Shown: positions 16,590 through 23,768 of the stretch, in pieces
Layout of the letters: every line of letters starts with the position of its first letter
How positions within the stretch are numbered: position 1 is the stretch's first letter
From: Fimbriiglobus sp.
Lineage (GTDB): Bacteria > Planctomycetota > Planctomycetia > Gemmatales > Gemmataceae
Direction of reading: 5' to 3'
Assembly (NCBI GenBank): GCA_022841795.1
Contig: JALHQU010000024.1
Span: 1-56,893 of the forward strand
DNA: 56,893 bases
Notes under the pieces: generated by a model
The model's database searches: none
What the model saw: the letters and a program-made list of their open reading frames with translations, nothing else
What the model was told of the DNA's origin: nothing
Position numbers and translations under genes: made by a program

Positions 16590-18140
16590 ATGTCCGCTCA
16601 ACCGCTCCGCTGTGTGCCCGAGTCGGCCGTCGTCGTCGGGTGGGATTTCAGCACCGGCAGCGTGAAGGCGCTGGCGTTCGAGGTGGGCGGGAAGGTGCTG
16701 GCCGAGGTGCGGTTCCCGACCGAACTCGTCACCGACGGCGGGGTGAGTGAACTCAGCTACCTGCAACTGGAAGGACAGGCCCGGGCCACCACCCGGCAAC
16801 TCTACCGCCGCCTCGTGGAAATCGACCGCATGTTCGACTGGGTCGCCGGCGGCATCTCGGCCACGCACCACACCGCCGGCTGGCTGGACGACGACGCGGC
16901 CCAGGTCCGCCGCATGATCTGCTGGAACGACCAGACGCTGGCGAAGTACCACGCCGAGGGGCTGGCCCGGCTGGGCGGGCAGCAGCGGGCGATCGAGTTG
17001 ACCGGCGGGCCGTGGGCGGTGCGGTACTCGCTGTCCCACTTGGTGAAGGACGAACACACGCTGACGGCGGACGAGTGGGAGCGGGCGGCGGTGATGCTGC
17101 CGCACGGCCCGGCGGCGGCCGGGTTCCTCACCGCCAACTTCCACCAGACGAGCGTGTCGTCGGCCGCGTCCACCGGCATCCTCGACCTGCGGACGAACCA
17201 ATGGCGGCGGGAGATGCTCGACGCCTTGGCCGACCCGACCCACCGCGACGATGTGTGGGCGGGTCTGCCCGAGATCGTGGATATGAACACGCCGCTCGGC
17301 CAGCTCGCCGAACACGTCGCCCTCGACACGGCCATGCCGGACTCGGCGGAACGCCCACTGTTGTTCCCCACGCTCGACGACCAGGCGGCCGGGCTGATCG
17401 GCGGGGGGGCGGTCGATCCGGGGCAGATCGCCGTCATCCTCGGCAACTCGGCGGTGGTGAACTCGTCGTCGGACAAACTCCCCGCGGCGGGGAGTTTGGA
17501 CTGCATGAAGCTGAACTGGGGGCCGTACCTGTGGATGCGGTGCTACAGCAACGGCGCCCAGTTCCTCGACCGCGTGGTCGGGGCGAAGCCGGACTGGGCG
17601 GCGCTCGAAGCGGCGGCGCGGAAGGTCGAGCCGGGGTGCGGCGGGGTGGCGGTGCTGCCGTTCGCGCTGAGCGAGCCGAGCATCGGCGTGACCGCCCCGC
17701 GGTTCGAATGGGTCGGCGGCGAGCCGGCGGACATGGGGGTGAAGCTGCGGGCCAGTTTCGAAGCCATCGCGTACCTGATCGGGCTGGCGGTGAAGGAACA
17801 CGAGGCGGCGGGGCAGACCGTGACACGAGTGACGGTGTCCGGCGGCATCGCCCGCAACGACCTGATGTGCGACATCCTGGCGAGCGTGCTGAACAAGCCG
17901 CTCGAACGGCTGGAGTCGAACGAGGGGACGGCGCTCGGGGCGGCGGTGGTGGCGCTGGCCGGGCTGGAGAGCCACCTGCGGAAACAGAAGGGGAGTACGG
18001 AACCGTTCACCGCCGCCGACGCGGCGCACCACATGGTCCGCTTCCGCGGGCGGACCGAGCCGCGGACGGAGTGGGTGGGAGCGTATCAGGCGGGGTTGCA
18101 GACGTTCGCGAAGCGGGTGAAAGGCGAGTCGGGAGCGTGA
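16590..18140 (+). CDS. FGGY-family carbohydrate kinase, xylulokinase-like
   Basis: 516 residues, standard length. The first ATPase domain starts 'VVVGWDFSTGSVKALAFEVG' and contains 'GGISATHHTAGWLDDD'. 'TLDDQAAGLIGGGAV' carries the catalytic Asp. The second FGGY signature is at about 412-440, 'VSGGIARNDLMCDILASVL' through 'LESNEGTALGAAVVA'. It phosphorylates a sugar or polyol using ATP; the closest group is xylulokinase, but no pentose isomerase or transporter is nearby, so the substrate is open. The last residues 'GESGA' and TGA are encoded by a partial copy of repeat family 3. Confidence 0.85.
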   Translation: MSAQPLRCVPESAVVVGWDFSTGSVKALAFEVGGKVLAEVRFPTELVTDGGVSELSYLQLEGQARATTRQLYRRLVEIDRMFDWVAGGISATHHTAGWLDDDAAQVRRMICWNDQTLAKYHAEGLARLGGQQRAIELTGGPWAVRYSLSHLVKDEHTLTADEWERAAVMLPHGPAAAGFLTANFHQTSVSSAASTGILDLRTNQWRREMLDALADPTHRDDVWAGLPEIVDMNTPLGQLAEHVALDTAMPDSAERPLLFPTLDDQAAGLIGGGAVDPGQIAVILGNSAVVNSSSDKLPAAGSLDCMKLNWGPYLWMRCYSNGAQFLDRVVGAKPDWAALEAAARKVEPGCGGVAVLPFALSEPSIGVTAPRFEWVGGEPADMGVKLRASFEAIAYLIGLAVKEHEAAGQTVTRVTVSGGIARNDLMCDILASVLNKPLERLESNEGTALGAAVVALAGLESHLRKQKGSTEPFTAADAAHHMVRFRGRTEPRTEWVGAYQAGLQTFAKRVKGESGA

Positions 18141-18143
18141 ACT

Positions 18144-18208
18144 GGCGAGCCGGGAGCGTGAGCGACCGGAGTGCCTGAACCTCCGGTCGCTCACGCTCCC
18201 GGCTCGCC
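18144..18208. repeat. Palindromic repeat family 3, copy 1
   Basis: Perfect 28-bp arms at 18144-18171 and 18181-18208 with a 9-nt loop; core GAGCCGGGAGCGTGAGCGAC. A half-copy (GCGAGTCGGGAGCGTGA, 18124-18140) sits directly upstream in tandem and forms the end of the kinase gene. The second full copy is at 26700-26764 and a decayed one at about 46797-46822. This copy lies between two convergent stops (18140 and 18214). Confidence 0.95.
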
Positions 18209-18213
18209 GAGGG

Positions 18214-18609
18214 TCAGTTCGTGATCTTGATCGACCCGCTCGCCTTGAGCGACTTCGACCCGAGGGTGACCACCACCACCGGCTTCTGCCCGGCCGGCAC
18301 GGTGGCGGTGAACGTGTCCTTGGTGGCGTCCGGCTTCGACGCCACCGCCTTCCCCTTCAGCTCGTAGTCCGGGGTGTTCACCGCGTCGTCCAGCGTCATG
18401 CCGGTGACCACGAACACGTGGACCCCGGCGTCCGCGTCCACCTCGATCTTGAGCGTCTGCTCGGCCGACTGCTTGTTCGCCTCGTACCCGACCGCCGGCT
18501 TCTCGCCGTTCAGGGTGAAGTTCGCCGTCTTGTTGATCTTGCTCGGCCCGCAGCCGGCCGCCATCAGCACCGCCGCCGACACCGCCGCGAAGAACACACG
18601 GGTGGGCAT
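18214..18609 (-). CDS. Small lipoprotein, unknown function
   Basis: 131 residues. The N-terminus is a lipoprotein signal peptide with lipobox LMAAGC (Cys20). The mature part is beta-rich with many Lys and Val residues and no family I recognise; 'ATVPAGQKPVVVVTLGSKSLKASGSIKI' near the end resembles an extracytoplasmic Ig-like strand pattern. GGAGGA precedes the start. It begins 34 nt after the exported globin gene and is probably co-transcribed with it, so both products would sit outside the cytoplasmic membrane. Confidence 0.75.
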   Translation of the reverse strand: MPTRVFFAAVSAAVLMAAGCGPSKINKTANFTLNGEKPAVGYEANKQSAEQTLKIEVDADAGVHVFVVTGMTLDDAVNTPDYELKGKAVASKPDATKDTFTATVPAGQKPVVVVTLGSKSLKASGSIKITN

Positions 18610-18643
18610 ATCGTCCTCCGGGTTGGGGTCGGCGGCGGGGCGG

Positions 18644-19384
18644 TCACTTCTTCACCTCGACGATGTCCTTCGCCGTGCCCGCCACGATGCCGACCAGTTC
18701 GTCGATCTCCGCCTGGGGCACTTTATACTTCTTCAGCGTGGCCACCAGATGCCCGGCCAGGGCGGTGAACTCGGCCTCCGTGATCTTCATCCCCTTGTGG
18801 GACGACTTCATGTCCCGGCCGGTGTACTTGAGCGGTCCGCCGGTGGTCGCGCTCACCAGCTCCACCAGGTACTGCTCCAGCTTCTCGACGCCCTTCGCGT
18901 CCAGCGGGAACTTGCCCCCGCGGAAGAAGTCCACCTTCGGGTCCGGGGCGGCGGCCAGCACGAAGTCGTGGATCACCGCCCGCACCGCCTTCTCCCCGCC
19001 CAGCCGCTCCCACAGCGGCTTCTTCAACGCCGCCTTTTCGCCGGTCTGCTCCATCACCGCGTCCAGCGCCTTCCGCAGGGCAAACGCCTTGTCCTTCACC
19101 GTCGCCAGCCGGTCGGCCTCGGCCAGCTGCGCCGCGATCGTCTTCGCCAACTCCGGCCGGTGGTCGAGGAACGCGGCCAGCGCCGGCACCGCCCCCTCGT
19201 ACAGCCGCAGGCAGCCCGCCTGGTCTTTGGCGACGTTGTACAGTTCCGTGCCTTTCAGGGCCGTGTCGTAGGCCAACTTGTACGCCCGCTTGTCGATCTC
19301 GCCGCGGTCGAGCGGCTTGTCGTCCGCCCGCACCCCGGCTATTGCCGTCAGCATCCCCGCCGTTAGCAGAAGCGCCCGCACCAT
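18644..19384 (-). CDS. Exported group 1 truncated-haemoglobin-like protein
   Basis: 246 residues. Residues 1-20 are a signal peptide (cleavage near VRA-DD). A helical segment (25-118) of unknown type comes before the globin-like part (about 122-245). That part has the opening 'LWERLGGEKAVRAVIHDF', 'DFFRG', and the proximal-His motif 'SSHKGMKITEAEFTALAGHL' with H196. The B10 tyrosine usual in this group is replaced ('HDFVLAA'). Globins of this type are normally cytosolic, so the signal peptide and the N-terminal extension are unusual. It probably binds haem in the periplasm. The lipoprotein gene follows at once. Confidence 0.75.
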   Translation of the reverse strand: MVRALLLTAGMLTAIAGVRADDKPLDRGEIDKRAYKLAYDTALKGTELYNVAKDQAGCLRLYEGAVPALAAFLDHRPELAKTIAAQLAEADRLATVKDKAFALRKALDAVMEQTGEKAALKKPLWERLGGEKAVRAVIHDFVLAAAPDPKVDFFRGGKFPLDAKGVEKLEQYLVELVSATTGGPLKYTGRDMKSSHKGMKITEAEFTALAGHLVATLKKYKVPQAEIDELVGIVAGTAKDIVEVKK

Positions 19385-19519
19385 GAATCCGCCCTCGTCC
19401 GGGTGTCGAATGAGTACGCGGGGTGTGGTTGGGCGACCCGCGCACCCGGAGTACGGCGAACGGGTCGTCCCGGATTTCGCTTTGTGATAAACTGAGACCG
19501 GCACGCTGATGGGGTCGCG

Positions 19520-20065
19520 ATGTGCGTTTCCGAGTTGTTCGCCCGCGTCGCCCGTGACCGGGACCGGCAGGCGTTCGCCGCGGTGTACGACACACTGTCG
19601 CCGCGGGTGTACGGATATTTGGTACGCATATTGCGAAACCGGACGGATGCGGACGACGTACTCCAGGAGACGTTCCTCCAGGTGTGGCACCAGGCCGGGC
19701 GGTTCGACGGCACGCGGGCGAGCGTGGACGGGTGGGTGCTGATGATCGCCCGCTCCCGCGCCGCCGACCGGCTGCGGAAGCGGCAGCCCCAGCCGGACGA
19801 CGGCCCGGAGCCGGCGGCCGCCCACGATCCGGCCGCGGCTGTGGAGCTGGCCGACGAGTCTGGTAAGCTGTCGTCGGCACTGCGGCAGTTGCCGGCCGAA
19901 CAGGGGGACTTGATCCGCATGGCGTTCTTCGACGGGCTGACGCACGAGCAGATCGCCCGCCGCCTGAGCCTGCCGCTCGGGACGGTGAAGACCCGCATCC
20001 GCACGGGGATGCTCCGGCTCCGCGACCGGCTGTCCGCCGGCTCCCACGAGGTGCCCGCCGAATGA
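19520..20065 (+). CDS. ECF sigma factor
   Basis: 181 residues. Region 2 ('RVYGYLVRILRNRTDADDVL' then QETFLQVW, about 28-57) and region 4 ('LTHEQIARRLSLPLGTVKTR' then IRTGMLRLRD) are both complete. The two parts are linked by an acidic, Ala/Pro-rich spacer. The stop overlaps the start of the cupin gene in ATGA, so the pair is translationally coupled, as is usual for an ECF sigma and its anti-sigma factor. The target promoters are unknown; autoregulation is likely but no promoter pair was identified. Confidence 0.93.
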   Translation: MCVSELFARVARDRDRQAFAAVYDTLSPRVYGYLVRILRNRTDADDVLQETFLQVWHQAGRFDGTRASVDGWVLMIARSRAADRLRKRQPQPDDGPEPAAAHDPAAAVELADESGKLSSALRQLPAEQGDLIRMAFFDGLTHEQIARRLSLPLGTVKTRIRTGMLRLRDRLSAGSHEVPAE

Positions 20066-20628
20066 AACCCCTGCTGGCGGCCGACGAGTTGGAAGACCTC
20101 GTGACGCTGTACGCGGTCGGCGCCCTCGCGCCGGCCGAGGCGGACGAGTTCGAGCGGCGGCGGGCCGGCGGCTGGCCCGAGGCGGAGGAGCTGCTCGCCA
20201 CCCTGACCGGGCCGGTCGCCGCGCTGGCCGCGGACGTGCCGGAACTGGTCCCGCCGTCGCAACTCAAGGCCGAGCTGCTGAACCGCCTCGACCCGCCGGC
20301 CGGGTACACCATCCTCGCGGCCGACGACACCGCTTTCCAGCCGTCCCCGTACCCTGGGGTGCGGATGCGGCTGCTGCACGTCGATCGGGCGCGGCAGATG
20401 TTCTCCTGCCTGTTCCGGTTCGACCCCGGCGCCCGCCTGCCCGCCCACCCGCACTCGCAGCCCGAGGAGTGCATCGTACTGGACGGGTCGCTGATCGTCG
20501 CCGGGGTGCGGTTGACGGCCGGCGACTACCAGCGGGTGGAAGCCGGGGTGAGCCACGTCGAGCAGTGGTCCGACACCGGCGGCACGGCGTTCATCGTCGC
20601 CCCGCTCGAACTCCTCGACCACCACTGA
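20062..20628 (+). CDS. Cupin-type (ChrR-like) anti-sigma factor
   Basis: 188 residues. An N-terminal helical part (5-75, 'LEDLVTLYAVGALAPAEADE') resembles anti-sigma domains. A C-terminal cupin (about 95-180) has H129, H131, E135 and H165 in 'AHPHSQPEECIVLDGSL' and 'EAGVSHVEQW', a full metal set. The layout matches ChrR, which binds its sigma with the N-domain and senses oxidative damage with the cupin. However, the zinc-binding His/Cys of the ChrR N-domain are not seen. Because it overlaps the sigma gene by 4 nt, it is very likely its regulator. Confidence 0.8.
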   Translation: MKPLLAADELEDLVTLYAVGALAPAEADEFERRRAGGWPEAEELLATLTGPVAALAADVPELVPPSQLKAELLNRLDPPAGYTILAADDTAFQPSPYPGVRMRLLHVDRARQMFSCLFRFDPGARLPAHPHSQPEECIVLDGSLIVAGVRLTAGDYQRVEAGVSHVEQWSDTGGTAFIVAPLELLDHH

Positions 20629-20644
20629 GCGACGTTTCCGGAAG

Positions 20645-20750
20645 CCGAACGCCGGGGGCGTTCGGCGGGCCGCCACAGAGGGCGGCCCCAACAAATGGTT
20701 GTCTTGTAGGGGCCGCCCTCTGTGGCGGCCCGCGGTCCGGCATTGCCGGA
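20645..20750. repeat. Triple-hairpin repeat, family 5, copy 1
   Basis: The centre is a perfect 24-bp inverted repeat (20666-20689 / 20709-20732, core GGCCGCCACAGAGGGCGGCC). It is flanked on the left by the hairpin GCCGAACGCC/GGCGTTCGGC and on the right by TCCGGCA/TGCCGGA. The second copy (44755-44863) has the same centre and the same three-hairpin plan but quite different flanking hairpins. Confidence 0.92.
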
Positions 20751-20788
20751 CCTGATCTGGAACCGCCACAAAACCGGAACTGTCCGTC

Positions 20789-21955
20789 ATGCCGCCCGAC
20801 CGCGACCGCCGTTCGTCCCCCAGCCCGGCCATCCTCGTGGCGTGGGGGCTGGCCGGGCTGCTCGCCCTCACTGTTGCGCTCGGGCTGGCGGCGGCGTGGC
20901 TGCTGTGGCCAAAGCAGAGTCCGCCGACCGACCCGGACGCCGCCCCCAAAACCCCCGCCCCGAAGAGCGGGTACGACGGCGAGGAGCGGGAGGCGATCGA
21001 CCTGTTCAAGGGGGCGAAGGACGCGGTGGTGAACGTGGACACGGTGGTCATCCGCCGCGGGTCGAACATGCAGATGGAGGCGTTCCAGGCGGGCACCGGG
21101 TCCGGGTTCGTGTGGGACGACCAGGGGCGGATCGTCACCAACTACCACGTCATCCAGGAGGCGTACAAGCGGCGGCTGTCCCTGCGGGTGGTGATGGCCG
21201 ACCGCTCGGCGTGGCAGGCGCGGGTGGTCGGGGTGGCGCCGGAGTACGACCTGGCGGTGCTGAAGGTGGACGACAAGGCGGTGTTGAAGACGATCAAGGT
21301 GGGCACCTCGCACGACCTCCAGGTGGGGCAGAAGGTGTACGCCATCGGCAACCCGTTCGGCCTCAGCCTGACGCTCACCAAGGGCATCATCTCCGCCCTC
21401 GACCGGGAGATCGAGTCACCGTCCGGCCAGCCGATCGCCGGGGCGGTGCAGACGGACGCGCCGATCAACCCCGGGAACAGCGGCGGGCCGCTGCTGGACA
21501 AGGACGGGCGGCTGGTCGGGGTGAACACGGCCATCGCCACCACCCAGAGCAACGGCGGGAGCGTGGGCATCGGGTTCGCTGTGCCGGTGGACACGGTCAA
21601 CCAGGTGGTGCCGGAACTCATCCGCGCCGGCAAGCTGCTCAAGCCGGACCTGGGCATCACGCTGGTGGACCAGTTCCGCGTTCGCCGGGCCGGGTACACC
21701 CGCGGGGTGATGATCGCCCAAACGGAGGCGAACAGCCCGGCGGCGGCGGCCGGGCTACGGGCGATGAGCGTGGACCGCCGGTCCGGGCAGGTGACGCCGG
21801 GCGACGTGATCGTGGCCATCAACGGCGAGGAGGTGAAGGGGAACGCCGAGTTCGGCAAGCTGTTGGGCAAGTACAAGGCCGGCGACCGGGTGAAGCTGAC
21901 GGTCGAGCGGGAGGACCAGACGTTCGACGTGGAGGTGACGCTGCGGGGGGTGTGA
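20789..21955 (+). CDS. Membrane-anchored HtrA/Deg-type serine protease
   Basis: 388 residues. One N-terminal membrane helix (about 14-40) anchors it and a Pro-rich linker follows. The trypsin-like domain shows H120 (VTNYHVI), D154 (PEYDLAVLKV) and S231 (INPGNSGGPLL). One PDZ domain closes the protein ('RGVMIAQTEANSPAAAAGLR', 'TPGDVIVAINGEEVK'). It is a DegS/HtrA-like periplasmic quality-control protease. It follows the sigma/anti-sigma pair but is separated from it by the triple-hairpin repeat. Whether that repeat blocks read-through is unknown. Confidence 0.93.
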   Translation: MPPDRDRRSSPSPAILVAWGLAGLLALTVALGLAAAWLLWPKQSPPTDPDAAPKTPAPKSGYDGEEREAIDLFKGAKDAVVNVDTVVIRRGSNMQMEAFQAGTGSGFVWDDQGRIVTNYHVIQEAYKRRLSLRVVMADRSAWQARVVGVAPEYDLAVLKVDDKAVLKTIKVGTSHDLQVGQKVYAIGNPFGLSLTLTKGIISALDREIESPSGQPIAGAVQTDAPINPGNSGGPLLDKDGRLVGVNTAIATTQSNGGSVGIGFAVPVDTVNQVVPELIRAGKLLKPDLGITLVDQFRVRRAGYTRGVMIAQTEANSPAAAAGLRAMSVDRRSGQVTPGDVIVAINGEEVKGNAEFGKLLGKYKAGDRVKLTVEREDQTFDVEVTLRGV

Positions 21956-21958
21956 AGA

Positions 21959-22019
21959 AAGTAGTAGTCACACTCCGTGTGCGTTCTGGATGACGGCACA
22001 CGGAGTGTGACTACTACTT
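21959..22019. repeat. Palindrome shared by two convergent 3' ends
   Basis: Perfect 24-bp arms (21959-21982 and 21996-22019, core GTAGTCACACTCCGTGTG). It starts 3 nt after the protease stop and overlaps the TAA of the convergent gene that ends at 22018. There is no long T-tract, although the short AAG/CTT ends resemble one. Confidence 0.93.
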
Positions 22020-22614
22020 ACAAGACCGCCGCCAGGATCTCCAGCACCTCGATCGCCGGCTTGCCGTCGGTGAAGATGACCCCGAGGCGGCCGTAGGTCG
22101 GCTGCCGGTCCGCCCGGCCGAACAGCCGGTCCAGTTCTGCCGACGGCTCGACCCGGAAGTACCCGGCCGGCTGGATGTGCCGCAGCACGTTGTTCTGGAT
22201 GAGCACGCGGCCGAGCGGCGTCTTCCCCTCCACGATCTGCTCCCGCACCACGTCGCTTAGCAGGCTCAGGTCGATCTGCACGATGCCGAGTTGCACCACC
22301 TCGCCGGACCCGTGCAGGGTGAGCAAAATCTTCCGCGCGTACTCGTCGCCCGACCGGGCCACCTCCAGCACCCGCACGTCCACCGCGTCGCCGTAGAACC
22401 GCTCGACCGTGACCGTCATGTGGTGGGTGTGGACGAGCAGCGAGCGGTACGGCTCGGGCATCTCGTCCCCGCGGATCGGGGTGTACCGCGGCCGGTCGGC
22501 CTGGTCCGGGAACAGGGCGTACAGGCTCTCGACGGTCGGGGTCGGGATCACCGCGGGCCTCGGCGGGGAGTACGAAGAGGTGTCCGTGTGGTCGGCGAGA
22601 ATCAGGTCGGCCAT
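22018..22614 (-). CDS. Chorismate pyruvate-lyase family protein
   Basis: 198 residues. 'EPYRSLLVHTHHMTVTVERF', 'YARKILLTLHGSGEVVQLGI', 'TPLGRVLIQNNVLRHIQ' and 'GYFRVEPSAELDRLFGR' follow the UbiC-related family (DUF98-type) to which chorismate lyases and 3-hydroxybenzoate synthases belong. The Arg in 'LGRVLI' and the late Glu ('PAIEVLEILAAVL') fall where the chorismate-binding residues would be. The reaction is inferred; no ubiquinone or menaquinone gene is adjacent. No clear ribosome site marks the start; Met at 22614 was chosen by family length. The stop codon is inside a palindromic repeat. Confidence 0.65.
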   Translation of the reverse strand: MADLILADHTDTSSYSPPRPAVIPTPTVESLYALFPDQADRPRYTPIRGDEMPEPYRSLLVHTHHMTVTVERFYGDAVDVRVLEVARSGDEYARKILLTLHGSGEVVQLGIVQIDLSLLSDVVREQIVEGKTPLGRVLIQNNVLRHIQPAGYFRVEPSAELDRLFGRADRQPTYGRLGVIFTDGKPAIEVLEILAAVL

Positions 22615-22712
22615 GAGGGATCGTCCGGCGATTCTACTTGCCATCCGCCGCCCGGCGCGGTTTGCTGGCAGGGCATACCCGCCGACCCCGCTTCGCATTA
22701 CAGGAACCTGCC

Positions 22713-23714
22713 ATGCTCTCCCGCCGCGTGCTGCTCGCCGCCCTCCTCGCATTCCCGGTCTGGGCCGTCGCCCAGGAGCCGAAAAAAGAAGGGGCCACGC
22801 CGGAGCAGATCAAGGAGTTGGGGTTCGACCCCTACGACCAATCGAAAGTACCGCTGGAGGTGCCGCCGCCGGCCGACTTCAAGGGGAAGAAGGTGGTGCT
22901 GGTAGCCGGCGGCAAGAGCCACGGCCCCGGCGACCACGAGTTCTTCGCCGGCACCGCCATCCTGTGCAACCTGCTCAAGCAGAACGCCGGGGTGTGGCCG
23001 GTGATGGCCCGCGACGGGTGGCCGAAGGACGAGACGATCTTCGACGGCGCGGCGGCGGTGCTGTTTTACATGGACGGCCGCGGCGGGCACCCGGTGGTGC
23101 AGAAGGACCGGCTGGCGAAGATGCAGAAGCGGATGGACAACGGGGTGGGCTGGCTGAACCTGCACTACGCGGTGGACTACGAGCCGAAGCACGGGGCGAC
23201 GGTGGTGAACTGGATGGGCGGGTACTACGACCCCCGCACCAGCACCAACCCGCACTGGGTGGCCGACGTCCGCAGCCTGCCGAAGCACCCCATCTGCACC
23301 GGGGTGAAGCCGTTCAGCATCCAGGACGAGTGGTACTTCAACATGCACTGGGTCGGCGACGTGACCGATGTGACGGACGCCAAAGGCGTGACGCCGATCC
23401 TCCAGGCGATCCCGCCGGACGACAAGCGGGGCACGGCGGACGCGAAGAAGCACCTCGGCCGGCTGGAGACGATGGCGTGGGCCTACGAGCGGAAGGACGG
23501 CGGCCGCGGGTTCGGGTTCACCGGCGGGCACAACCACCGCAACTGGGCGGACGAGAACTTCCGCCGGGTGGTGGTGAACGCGGTGCTGTGGGCGGCGAAG
23601 GCGGACGTGCCGGACGGCGGGGCGAAGGTGGAGTTCGACCCGATTGATCTGAACCGCAACCTGGACAAGAAGGGCAAGCCGTTCGCCAAGATCACCCCGC
23701 CGGCGAAGAAGTGA
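22713..23714 (+). CDS. Secreted ThuA-like domain protein
   Basis: 333 residues with a signal peptide (1-20, 'LLAALLAFPVWAVAQ'). The rest is a ThuA-like (class I glutamine-amidotransferase-like) fold: 'KKVVLVAGGKSHGPGDHEF', 'AAVLFYMDGRGGHPV', 'GVGWLNLHYAVDY', and near the end 'GFGFTGGHNHRNWADENFRR' with two His. Planctomycetes carry many secreted ThuA proteins linked to sugar metabolism, but the activity is not established. AGGAACC lies just upstream of the ATG at 22713. A perfect hairpin begins 7 nt after the stop. Confidence 0.88.
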   Translation: MLSRRVLLAALLAFPVWAVAQEPKKEGATPEQIKELGFDPYDQSKVPLEVPPPADFKGKKVVLVAGGKSHGPGDHEFFAGTAILCNLLKQNAGVWPVMARDGWPKDETIFDGAAAVLFYMDGRGGHPVVQKDRLAKMQKRMDNGVGWLNLHYAVDYEPKHGATVVNWMGGYYDPRTSTNPHWVADVRSLPKHPICTGVKPFSIQDEWYFNMHWVGDVTDVTDAKGVTPILQAIPPDDKRGTADAKKHLGRLETMAWAYERKDGGRGFGFTGGHNHRNWADENFRRVVVNAVLWAAKADVPDGGAKVEFDPIDLNRNLDKKGKPFAKITPPAKK

Positions 23715-23721
23715 ATCGACC

Positions 23722-23766
23722 CGAGCCGCTTGCGGCTTCGCCGTCGGCGAAGCCGCAAGCGGCTCG
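23722..23766. repeat. Tight 21-bp hairpin between convergent genes
   Basis: Arms 23722-23742 and 23746-23766 are perfect with a loop of only 3 nt; core GCCGCTTGCGGCTTCGCC. It lies 7 nt after one stop and 2 nt before the other (convergent) stop at 23769. It probably acts as a bidirectional 3'-end structure. Confidence 0.92.
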
Positions 23767-23768
23767 AA

